A program made the position numbers and the translations under genes. A stretch of DNA of 12,861 nucleotides from Balneolales bacterium (GTDB lineage: Bacteria; Bacteroidota; Rhodothermia; Balneolales; Natronogracilivirgulaceae). Each line of letters opens with the position of its first letter. Positions within the stretch are counted from its first letter, which is position 1. The stretch spans positions 1-12,861 of the forward strand of contig SLQC01000054.1 of NCBI GenBank assembly GCA_007131625.1, in the 5' to 3' direction. Below the pieces are notes generated by a model that saw nothing but the letters and a program-made list of their open reading frames with translations, was not told where the DNA came from and did not search any database. This document shows positions 6,499 to 12,861 of this stretch, piece after piece.

Positions 6499-8970
6499 TC
6501 AATCACTCCCGATCCTCAATGCTGAAATTGTTGTTATCCCATATGCCACAGCGGCAATTCCCATGACAATCCCGAATCCGGCATCCAGTGCGATGAGAGT
6601 TGCAAGCGCCGTCGCCGAAACAGAGAGGCAGCTGTCCACTCCGCACGCCCAGGGGATTTGTGATTCGTTGGTTCCGGAGAGTCGCCGAAGTCCAAGCGGA
6701 AACATCATCCCCATGAAGAACGCTGGAGGAGCCAGCAGAATCGACACAAAAAGGGCCTTTGCGATAAGCGGCCACGACATGCTCAATCCAAGCACGGGCA
6801 TGAGGCCGATCGTATAGAGCACAATAAGCAGAACAATAGTCATCCCGATTCTGACAATATCCATGCGCCGGCCAGACAGCAGTCCCGAGTAGTAACTGCC
6901 CGTTCCGGAGAAAATCAACAGTGCTGCCAGTACGGCCGCTGTGGCGTAAACCGGATGACCGAGATAGAGCACCAGTTTTTGAATCAGCACCATTTCAAAG
7001 AACATGAATCCGGTGCCGACTCCGAAGAAGTACAGAAAGGTCCAGCGCCGCCGGGTTCCTTTCCACCCCACCCGAAAGAGCGGAAGCACGATCAGCACAA
7101 TGGAGACGAGCACAATCTGGATCAGCGTCACGGCAGCCAGGACAAAACCGAGCTCCATATAGGGAAGCTGGTCGTCGGAGTAGATTTCGCGCAGTTCCGG
7201 GATGCTGCTCCATGTCATGAAATGGGAGAAAAACGGGCGGTTGTCGGTCGCAGGGCGCACATCGAAGGTGTAGCCGTCCAAAAACGACTCGACCGATCCG
7301 TACATGAGCGTATCCACGAACTCAAACATATCGGGCTCCTCAACCCGGTTATAGCGGTCGCGTTCTTCCGGTGCCAGATCGGCCAGAATGAGCGGATCAA
7401 ATGACAGTTTTCGGGAAAATTCGCGGATTTTGCTGCGCTCGTCTTCTGTAAATGGTGATTTGCTCATCACAAATGTGATGGTCCCCCAACTGCGGATAGC
7501 GGCGATATGGTCTCCTGTTTCCGTTAATCCTGCATCGTCAAGAAGCATGCGCCAGGTGGCCAACAGTTTAAGGGGCGGTCGCACCGGATGGTCGACCCAG
7601 GATGTAACCGTAATCATGCCGTGGTCATCGAGCACATTCCACATCTCCTGAAACGCCTCAAGAGTGAGATGATATTGTTCCTGCAGTGCATGCACACCGG
7701 ATGTGCCGCCGAATGCTCCAAGTACCGGGGCGACGATCAAATCTTTGCGGATGCCAGGTTTCCCGGCAAAGAACGACCGCACATGATTGCCATACAGTGT
7801 CACGGCGGGGTCCTGGTAGAGTGAATCGATCCACTCCGGCTCATGGTACGTCAGCAGTCGGTTCACCTGCCGATGCGGTTCCACGGCAGTGATGTGACTG
7901 GCCTCATGATAGAGCGCATGCGAGACATCATTCCCTGTGGCGGCGTTGAGTACGAGCACTCGTTCCGTCTCACGAATGGCATAGGGAAGTCCCCTTGTGG
8001 TATAGTCCAAAATGTGTTCATCGTCCGGATCAAAACGACCTAAAAGCGTTCCGAAATATTCACCGTTATTGTACAGGCCATCCCGAACCGGTGGCTCACC
8101 GCGGTATTGGAGACTAAGAGCGGGAGCAAATCGCAGTGCCGGAGCTCTGACAACATCGAGCTGACCGTACGGACTCGACGATCGGTAAACCGTTTCAGCG
8201 TCAGGCAGTTGCAGCGATGCATGAATATCCTTGTATTCGGATGGTTCTGGCAGCACCGGCAGCAGGAATCCGGAAAGGGCTACAACTAAAGCCACTGCGA
8301 ATACCGGCAGAAAAAGAGTTTTTCCGATGGTTCCTGAAGCATGTCTCTGCGAGTGCGATGATACCTTCCCGGATGAAAATTGTGAAAGAATGGCTTGGCG
8401 GTTCTGACGAATAATCCACCCGCCGAAAAGAGGCAGCAGTGAGAAAAGCGGCGTCAGCAGGACAAGCGGCATCATCCAGAAAAATCCAATCACCGTCAGT
8501 GCGCCGATACCCGATCCGGCCATATTGTAAAAATAGAGGCGGCCGATCTGTCCGACCTCATGGTAAAAAGCCAGTGTGATCGCAAGTCCACCGAAAAAAA
8601 ACGGCAGACAATAGACCAGATAGGAGAAGAGCATGAGTCCGATCTGTGCACGATCAAAAAAAAGCAGAAAGACATCGAAATCACCAAAAACACCAACAAG
8701 CCATGTCGATGAGGCCATACTGAGACTGCACAGGAGCAGAATTAGCGGATAAACGGTGTCGAAGGCGGCTTTCATCTGTTCGCGGAACAGCGCCAGAAAC
8801 GTACCTGCGGCGCCAAATCCGAGCATCGCCATGGATATCACCATATAAGCGAAATAATGCCATTGGGTGATCGAAAGTATCTGCATGATCACCAATTGAA
8901 AGGCGATCAGGGCGGCCGACGTAATGCCGATAGAGAGTGGGATGCGCAGGAGATTGCGTTTATTATTCAT
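6499..8970 (-). CDS. Polytopic membrane protein with central spermidine-synthase-like (SAM-fold) domain
   Basis: An 823-residue protein of the fused membrane/spermidine-synthase-like type. About seven hydrophobic segments lie in 11-240, a soluble domain in about 241-603, and about six to seven more helices in 604-815. Family hallmarks are LVLNAATGNDVSHAL (338-352, position of SAM motif I), TAVEPHRQV (361-369, acidic Glu364), EQYHLTLEAFQEMW (431-444), PATDNRPFFSHF (573-584), GFMFFEMVLIQKLVLYLGHP (654-673) and MGMMFPLGLRR (753-763). Motif I has a single Gly, so SAM or decarboxy-SAM binding may be altered. Basic residues (188-218, 633-642, 700-702, 762-763) mark cytosolic loops, which would place the central domain in the periplasm. 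The reaction is unknown; annotation as a spermidine synthase would be unsafe. The ATG at 8970 has no Shine-Dalgarno. It follows pcm by 97 bp on the same strand. Confidence 0.75.
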   Translation of the reverse strand: MNNKRNLLRIPLSIGITSAALIAFQLVIMQILSITQWHYFAYMVISMAMLGFGAAGTFLALFREQMKAAFDTVYPLILLLCSLSMASSTWLVGVFGDFDVFLLFFDRAQIGLMLFSYLVYCLPFFFGGLAITLAFYHEVGQIGRLYFYNMAGSGIGALTVIGFFWMMPLVLLTPLFSLLPLFGGWIIRQNRQAILSQFSSGKVSSHSQRHASGTIGKTLFLPVFAVALVVALSGFLLPVLPEPSEYKDIHASLQLPDAETVYRSSSPYGQLDVVRAPALRFAPALSLQYRGEPPVRDGLYNNGEYFGTLLGRFDPDDEHILDYTTRGLPYAIRETERVLVLNAATGNDVSHALYHEASHITAVEPHRQVNRLLTYHEPEWIDSLYQDPAVTLYGNHVRSFFAGKPGIRKDLIVAPVLGAFGGTSGVHALQEQYHLTLEAFQEMWNVLDDHGMITVTSWVDHPVRPPLKLLATWRMLLDDAGLTETGDHIAAIRSWGTITFVMSKSPFTEDERSKIREFSRKLSFDPLILADLAPEERDRYNRVEEPDMFEFVDTLMYGSVESFLDGYTFDVRPATDNRPFFSHFMTWSSIPELREIYSDDQLPYMELGFVLAAVTLIQIVLVSIVLIVLPLFRVGWKGTRRRWTFLYFFGVGTGFMFFEMVLIQKLVLYLGHPVYATAAVLAALLIFSGTGSYYSGLLSGRRMDIVRIGMTIVLLIVLYTIGLMPVLGLSMSWPLIAKALFVSILLAPPAFFMGMMFPLGLRRLSGTNESQIPWACGVDSCLSVSATALATLIALDAGFGIVMGIAAVAYGITTISALRIGSD

Positions 8971-8998
8971 CGGATTGGAATTCCGTTCATTTGCCGCA

Positions 8999-9013
8999 GA
9001 AGGGGATCCCTTC
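8999..9013. other. Small hairpin between pcm and the large membrane-protein gene
   Basis: GAAGGG (8999-9004) and CCCTTC (9008-9013) are perfect inverted repeats around GAT. It lies about 29 bp upstream of the membrane-protein start. No T-run follows. It could be a weak attenuator or an operator. Confidence 0.3.
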
Positions 9014-9054
9014 GCGACTCATTCACACCGGGGAGGCAATCGTATCCATAGCTA

Positions 9055-9078
9055 AAGATCATTACCATCATTGATCTT
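9055..9078 (-). other. Stem-loop overlapping the pcm stop codon
   Basis: AAGATCA (9055-9061) and TGATCTT (9072-9078) form a 7-bp perfect stem with a 10-nt loop. The pcm stop codon (9068-9070) is in the loop. On the minus strand only a short T stretch follows, so termination would be weak at best. Confidence 0.4.
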
Positions 9079-9865
9079 CAGCCCGGGTGAATGGCACAAA
9101 ACGGACCGGTATCAGACTCCGGGTTACGGTTTCATCACCCTGCTTTTCCACCAGCATCAGATTCTGGGTACGGAACGCAGAGCCCACCGGAATAATCATA
9201 CTGCCACCGTCTTTGAGTTGCTCCACCAGAGGCGGGGGAATGTGATCGGCAGCAGCGGTTACAACAATCGCATCAAAGGGTGCGTGTTCTTCCCATCCGT
9301 AATAACCGTCAGCCAGCTTCACCCGGACATTGTCGTATCCTGCATCCCGCAGGTTTCCTTCACCCCACTTTCCAAGTTCCTCGATGATTTCAATTGTATA
9401 CACTTCGTCGGTGATCTCTGCCAGAACAGCAGCCTGATAACCCGAACCGGTCCCGATTTCCAGCACTTTCATACCCGGCTCAGGATTGATCAACTGCGTC
9501 ATGTAGGCGACGATATATGGTTGTGAGATGGTCTGGCCATGTCCGATGGGCATAGGTCCGTCGTTATATGCCTGCCGCTGACGCGCCGTGGGCACAAACC
9601 GGTGTCTCGGGACATTCCGCATAGCCTCTATGGTTGCCGGATCATTGATTCCACGTGCCTTGATCTGTTGCTGCACCATCTGCTCTCGCAGGGATGCAAA
9701 GCGGTCTTCGTCGCGGACCTCGTCACCGGGACGGGCACTTACATATCTACTCATAAAAGGAGATGTAAGAAAGAGCAGAATAATAATAGCGGCCAAAATG
9801 CATCTCTCCGAAGAGAAACCTTTTTTATGATTGTTATAATGTGTCACACTTTTATAAATATTCAT
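9068..9865 (-). CDS. pcm: Exported protein-L-isoaspartate O-methyltransferase
   Basis: Pcm uses SAM to methylate L-isoaspartyl residues in aged proteins so they can revert to aspartate. Residues 60-260 match the family: LREQMVQQQIKARGI (59-73), VPRHRFVP (85-92), PIGHGQTISQPYIVAYM (106-122), SAM motif I VLEIGTGSGYQAA (134-146), the acidic YTIEI (156-160), FDAIVVTAAADHIPPPLVEQL (197-217) and LIPVRFVPF (251-259). The N-terminus adds a basic stretch and a hydrophobic core at about 23-38, ending MSRYVSA-RP, a plausible signal peptide cut after residue 44, so the enzyme is probably periplasmic. The ATG at 9865 is preferred because it gives an ordinary signal-peptide N-region; an ATG at 9919 and a TTG at 9928 are upstream alternatives. 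Exported Pcm forms are known in Gram-negatives. How SAM reaches them is unclear. Confidence 0.9.
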   Translation of the reverse strand: MNIYKSVTHYNNHKKGFSSERCILAAIIILLFLTSPFMSRYVSARPGDEVRDEDRFASLREQMVQQQIKARGINDPATIEAMRNVPRHRFVPTARQRQAYNDGPMPIGHGQTISQPYIVAYMTQLINPEPGMKVLEIGTGSGYQAAVLAEITDEVYTIEIIEELGKWGEGNLRDAGYDNVRVKLADGYYGWEEHAPFDAIVVTAAADHIPPPLVEQLKDGGSMIIPVGSAFRTQNLMLVEKQGDETVTRSLIPVRFVPFTRAEDQ

Positions 9866-9887
9866 GGTGTAATATGCAATGTTTTGT

Positions 9888-9922
9888 GTTTCGGTAACCA
9901 AAACAAATAGTAATGTCATTAC
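9888..9922. promoter_or_regulatory. Two palindromes upstream of pcm, operator-like
   Basis: GTTTCGGT-A-ACCAAAAC (9888-9904) is a 17-bp palindrome with one mismatched pair, and GTAATG-T-CATTAC (9910-9922) is a perfect 13-bp one. They sit 23-57 bp upstream of the chosen pcm start, where a regulator would act. If pcm instead starts at 9919 they fall in its coding part. The rest of the 193-bp gap to tspO shows no clear element. Confidence 0.35.
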
Positions 9923-10058
9923 ATTCAAACAGAATCAGGCATTTCCGGAATCTGGATCCACCATTAGTGGTACGTATAACGCCATTCATATAATGTCTTT
10001 ATCATTATGCAAAAGTGCAATACCAGGTTTGAAGCACCAGGTGTCAATCAGGCGACCA

Positions 10059-10601
10059 TCACATATTCAACCACCAGATTGTGCCATTCAGAACGGAGGC
10101 ATAGACTACCCAGAGGGTATACGGAATCATGAGGTACCCTGCCACCGGAGTCACCCTATAAAAAAGCCGGGTGGTGATAACGATCAGCCCGAGCAACACC
10201 AGAATTTCCGCAAAAGCAACTCCGATAAGGTTCCATTCGAAAAAGAGGAACGACCACAAAATATTAAAAAGCAAATGAATTCCATAAATACTCAGTGCGA
10301 TATTGCGGACAGGACGCCGGTTCAGAAGCATGCTTTCATAGGAAACGCCATCGCTGCTGAAGGCCCTCCTGCCGATTCTCGGGCTGCGCCAAACCAGCCA
10401 CGCCGCTATGCCCATCAGCAGATACAGAATTGGCCAGACCACCGGAAATACCCAGTCGGGTGGTGTGAAATCCGGTTTCTCAATCGTCCGGTACCAGACA
10501 TCGATATTCGGGCGAGTCGCCAGCGAACCGATTAATCCGGCCGATTGCGCCACTGCCACGCTTACAATTAAAACCAGAAAACTATAGACTTTGTTCTTCA
10601 T
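10059..10601 (-). CDS. tspO: TspO/MBR family tryptophan-rich sensory protein
   Basis: TspO is a five-helix membrane protein that binds porphyrins and affects tetrapyrrole and stress physiology. The 180 residues show helix 1 at about 7-27, the signature KPDFTPPDWVFPVVWPILYLLMG (42-64), then helices near 55-71, 101-120, 127-144 and 152-177. FNILWSFLFFEWN (112-124) and PYTLWVVYASVLNGTIWWLN (160-179) are typical. The segment after helix 2 (RSPRIGRRAFSSDGVSYESMLLNRRPVR, 72-99) is longer than in most roughly 160-residue homologues. The start is the ATG at 10601; a duplicated copy of the start region at 10626 carries another ATG in a different frame. It is divergent from the SMUG2-like gene and lies 193 bp upstream of pcm on the same strand. 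No haem-pathway gene is nearby. Confidence 0.92.
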   Translation of the reverse strand: MKNKVYSFLVLIVSVAVAQSAGLIGSLATRPNIDVWYRTIEKPDFTPPDWVFPVVWPILYLLMGIAAWLVWRSPRIGRRAFSSDGVSYESMLLNRRPVRNIALSIYGIHLLFNILWSFLFFEWNLIGVAFAEILVLLGLIVITTRLFYRVTPVAGYLMIPYTLWVVYASVLNGTIWWLNM

Positions 10602-10626
10602 GGAAACTATGGACTCTGTTCTTCAT
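10577..10626 (-). repeat. 25-bp tandem duplication of the tspO start region
   Basis: Units 10577-10601 and 10602-10626 match at 22 of 25 bases. Both begin, on the minus strand, with ATGAAGAACA. The downstream copy supplies the real tspO start. The upstream ATG (10626) opens a 14-codon frame ending in TAG at 10582-10584, inside tspO, so it would overlap the true start as a decoy or upstream ORF. Confidence 0.85.
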
Positions 10627-10896
10627 ATCGTATCTTTGTACCGTTTGATTTTCAGGATGAATCAGCTGCGGCAGATATGTTTCCGCCGAATTCAGACACA
10701 TTGCCCGAACGCCCAATTTCCACCCGCAGATATAATTTACTTCAAACAGGAATAACATACAGCAAAACCGTGTTAGATAATATCCCGATTTCAAACTGGA
10801 AACATTCATAGCTGTGACCTCTGACACACAAACGTATTTTTAAGTGGTTATGAGGGCACCATATATCCGTATGAAGTAAATAAACACCGTAAACAC

Positions 10897-11616
10897 ATGA
10901 CCATTGCCGAGAATATCCTCACATTCAACGACTCGCTCGATCTGGACGACTCGCAACTACCCGATGGCATCTCCGTGATGAACCCGTTCCGGGGAAAGTA
11001 TTCGGAAGCGATCCGGGACGTGACTTCCCTCTTCTACCGCCGGTTTTATTCCGATTCCGAACCCCGGCACATGATCCTGGGCATCAACCCGGGACGATTC
11101 GGAGCGGGCGTGACCGGTGTTCCGTTTACAGACACAAAGAGAATGAGGGATGTTTGCGGGATCGATATCTCGATTGACCCGACCCATGAGCCCTCCTCGG
11201 TGTTTGTCTACGAAGTAGTGGATGCATTCGGGGGACCGGACCGGTTTTACAGGAAATTCTATATCAACTCAGTGTGTCCGCTGGGGTTCACCCGCCGGAA
11301 TGAAAAGGGTAACGAGGTGAACTACAATTTTTATGACGATCGGGAGCTGCAGGAGGCGGTGACTCCGTTTATTGCCGCGTGTATCGAACGACAGATCTCT
11401 TTTTGCGGGGCTGTCGACCGTTGCTACTGCATGGGACGGGGCAAAAATTTCAAGTATCTGAATGCGCTGAACAAAAAGACCGGATGGTTTGGTGAATTGG
11501 TCCCGCTGGATCATCCCCGGTTTGTGGTTCAGTACCGTTCAAAAAGGTTGGCGGAATATGTAACGCAGTATGCCGATACTCTTGCGGCGGCAGGACTTTC
11601 CCCGGTTCGAATCTGA
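10897..11616 (+). CDS. SMUG2-like uracil-DNA glycosylase (DUF4918 type)
   Basis: A 239-residue member of the uracil-DNA glycosylase superfamily; such enzymes excise uracil or related damaged bases and start base-excision repair. Motif 1 is ILGINPGRFGAGVTGVPF (60-77), close to the SMUG1 GMNPGPFG...TGVPFG pattern. FYINSVCPLGF (121-131) matches the SMUG substrate strand with an Asn (124) before CPL. Motif 2 is the short DHPRFV (205-210) rather than the SMUG1 HPSPR form, which points to the SMUG2 group described from Pedobacter. No Fe-S cysteine pattern like family 4/5 enzymes is seen. The ATG at 10897 has no Shine-Dalgarno. It is a single gene, divergent from tspO across 295 bp, in which I saw no convincing promoter pair. 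Substrate range is not readable from sequence. Confidence 0.82.
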   Translation: MTIAENILTFNDSLDLDDSQLPDGISVMNPFRGKYSEAIRDVTSLFYRRFYSDSEPRHMILGINPGRFGAGVTGVPFTDTKRMRDVCGIDISIDPTHEPSSVFVYEVVDAFGGPDRFYRKFYINSVCPLGFTRRNEKGNEVNYNFYDDRELQEAVTPFIAACIERQISFCGAVDRCYCMGRGKNFKYLNALNKKTGWFGELVPLDHPRFVVQYRSKRLAEYVTQYADTLAAAGLSPVRI

Positions 11617-11792
11617 AAAAAATACCGGTAATATCTGCCAAACCGGCACGAGATCATCGTATTTCACTCCCCAGAATAATTCCGCACCAGGATTACCATT
11701 TCGCAAATACTTCTACAAGAATACTTCACTGGGAATACTTAATCAGCCTTAATTCATCTGATCCGGAATACGTACCCGGTTAAAACTAAGGA

Positions 11793-12861
11793 CTACAGCA
11801 ACATGGATGCCGGATTTTCCAGCAATTTCCGCACCGTTAAGAGGAATTCCGCCGATTTGGCGCCGTCGGCCACCCGGTGATCGCTTGACAACGTAACCTT
11901 CATGCGCTTACCTGGCACAATTTGTCCGTTTTCGACGACAGGTACATCCCGGATCGCACCAACGGCCAATATACATGCATTCGGTGGATTGATGATCGCT
12001 GTGAATTCTTCGATTCCGAACATACCAAGGTTGCTGATGGTGAAGGTGCTGCCTTCCCAATCCTCCGGCTGCAGTTTTTTATCTCGTGCTTTCTCAGCCA
12101 AATCCTTGGTTTCCAATGAGATATCACGAAGTCCTTTCTGGTCGGCATGACGGATTACCGGAGTGAGCAATCCGTCATCGATCGCCACAGCCACCGCGAT
12201 ATTCACATCTCCGTGCATCCGGATCACATCACCCACCCAGGAGGAGTTGATCCAGCGGTGCTGCCGAAGAGCAACAGCACACGCTTTGACCACCAGGTCG
12301 TTAAAGCTGATTTTCACATCGCTGACTTCGTTCAGGGCCGTTCGTGCCTCGATCGACTTCTTCATATCGATGTCGATGGTCTCGTAGAAATGCGGATAGG
12401 TGTACTTGCTTTCGGCCAGACGCTTGCCGATGGCCTTGCGCATCTGTGACACTTTGACGTCCTCGTCCTTCCTCAGGCTGGAGCCTGCAACGACGGGTTG
12501 TACCTTAGCTGATTTGTCGGCGTCTGCTTCCTTGTAGCCTTCCACATCAGCTTTTACTACACGTCCCTGTGGACCACTGCCTTTGATATTCTTCAGATCG
12601 ACACCCTGGTCCTCGGCCATTTTCCTAGCCAGAGGCGAAGCTTTCACTCGCTTGTCGGATTCGTCACTCTTTGCGACCTCCCCGGATTTCTCTTTAATCC
12701 CGGCATCGGCTTTTTTTCCGTCGACCGTTATCTTCTCAGCATCCGATATCTCCGAATCCTTTTCCGATTCAACATCATTCGATCTCGTTGCGACCTTATC
12801 GGCTTCACTATCTCCGTCCTTCTTATCAGATTTCTTATCAGAATCTTCGTCCTTCTTATCA
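11793..12861 (-). CDS. 2-oxoacid dehydrogenase E2 acyltransferase, C-terminal part (gene runs off the right edge)
   Basis: E2 moves the acyl group from its lipoyl arm to CoA in the pyruvate (or related) dehydrogenase complex. Visible from the N-side: a hydrophilic Lys/Asp/Ser/Glu-rich linker (12651-12861); the peripheral-subunit-binding domain RVKASPLARKMAEDQGVDL...GSGPQGRVVKADV (about 12540-12650); a second linker; and the catalytic domain, including KAIGKRLAESKYTYPHFYE, FTISNLGMFGIEEFTAIINPP and the active-site SSDHRVADGA with His and Asp near the C-terminus. The frame is open through the last base, so the GTG at 12647 is internal and the lipoyl domain(s) lie outside the window. The short SMFGI/NLGMFGI motif and PSBD sequence resemble pyruvate dehydrogenase E2 (pdhC/aceF), but branched-chain E2 cannot be excluded. 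Confidence 0.92.
   Translation of the reverse strand, partial: DKKDEDSDKKSDKKDGDSEADKVATRSNDVESEKDSEISDAEKITVDGKKADAGIKEKSGEVAKSDESDKRVKASPLARKMAEDQGVDLKNIKGSGPQGRVVKADVEGYKEADADKSAKVQPVVAGSSLRKDEDVKVSQMRKAIGKRLAESKYTYPHFYETIDIDMKKSIEARTALNEVSDVKISFNDLVVKACAVALRQHRWINSSWVGDVIRMHGDVNIAVAVAIDDGLLTPVIRHADQKGLRDISLETKDLAEKARDKKLQPEDWEGSTFTISNLGMFGIEEFTAIINPPNACILAVGAIRDVPVVENGQIVPGKRMKVTLSSDHRVADGAKSAEFLLTVRKLLENPASMLL
12816..12861 (-). repeat. Short direct repeats encoding a DKK-rich linker
   Basis: The 13-base word gtccttcttatca occurs at 12816-12828 and 12849-12861, with a related ttcttatcaga at 12832-12842 between them. On the minus strand they encode repeated DKK or DKKD units in the E2 linker. 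The array may continue past the window edge. Confidence 0.7.

Noticed and set aside
6955..7404. 149-codon plus-strand frame inside the large membrane-protein gene
   Set aside because: Antisense, His/Glu-rich shadow of conserved membrane-domain codons.
10631..10638. TATCTTTG, a match to the Bacteroidota -7 promoter box on the plus strand
   Set aside because: No TTTG-like -33 element at the right distance, and more than 250 bp from the next plus-strand start.
10582..10827. 81-codon minus-strand frame upstream of tspO
   Set aside because: Overlaps the tspO start in another frame, and its end is created by the 25-bp duplication; no family features. Only its last 14 codons matter, as a possible upstream ORF.
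1..12861. CRISPR array, tRNA/rRNA genes, toxin-antitoxin or phage-defence cassette
   Set aside because: No regularly spaced repeats, no tRNA-like GGTTCGAATCC arms, and no nuclease, helicase or toxin families among the supported genes.

Overview
This 12.9-kb window comes from a bacterial chromosome of moderate GC content. It looks like a Gram-negative of the Bacteroidota/Balneolota/Rhodothermota neighbourhood. That placement is inference from mostly weak Shine-Dalgarno sequences, a SMUG2/DUF4918-type uracil-DNA glycosylase, an exported isoaspartyl methyltransferase and a cytochrome-associated membrane fragment. No 16S or other marker gene is present to confirm it. Gene density is normal and no rRNA, tRNA or CRISPR array was seen.

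Layout, left to right. (1) 1-560 is an AT-rich patch with a dead IS transposase remnant, frameshifted by a 28-bp tandem duplication. (2) 562-1833 (+) is a NagA-like amidohydrolase with an added N-terminal membrane segment, followed by a hairpin with a short T-run. (3) 1982-5222 (-) is an arginine operon transcribed argB-argC-argJ: the acetylated, cyclic ornithine route, with N-acetylglutamate kinase, N-acetylglutamyl-phosphate reductase and ornithine acetyltransferase. (4) 5507-5773 (-) is a short membrane ORF resembling a piece of a cytochrome-linked membrane domain. It faces a divergently transcribed DJ-1/PfpI gene (5887-6408, +) across an 18-bp near-palindrome. (5) 6499-10601 (-) holds three same-strand genes: tspO, an exported Pcm, and an 823-residue polytopic protein with a central spermidine-synthase-like domain. 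(6) 10897-11616 (+) is a SMUG2-like DNA glycosylase, divergent from tspO. (7) 11793 to the right edge (-) is the C-terminal part of a 2-oxoacid dehydrogenase E2 acyltransferase with a Lys/Asp/Ser-rich linker.

Functional reading. The arg genes form one pathway unit, with argB and argC 4 bp apart. The PfpI protein, Pcm and the SMUG2-like glycosylase each fit a protein or DNA damage and stress theme, but they are on different strands and no shared regulation is shown. The most unusual idea is topological: the positive-inside rule puts the Rossmann-like domain of the 823-residue protein outside the cytoplasm, next to a Pcm that also carries an export signal. That makes two SAM-fold enzymes on the same side of the membrane, where SAM is not known to be supplied.

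Two short tandem duplications of non-triplet length each affect a reading frame: one inactivated the transposase, and one gave tspO a decoy start codon. Perfect stem-loops overlap the stop codons of the pfpI-family and pcm genes. No clearly new multigene defence or mobile system is visible.
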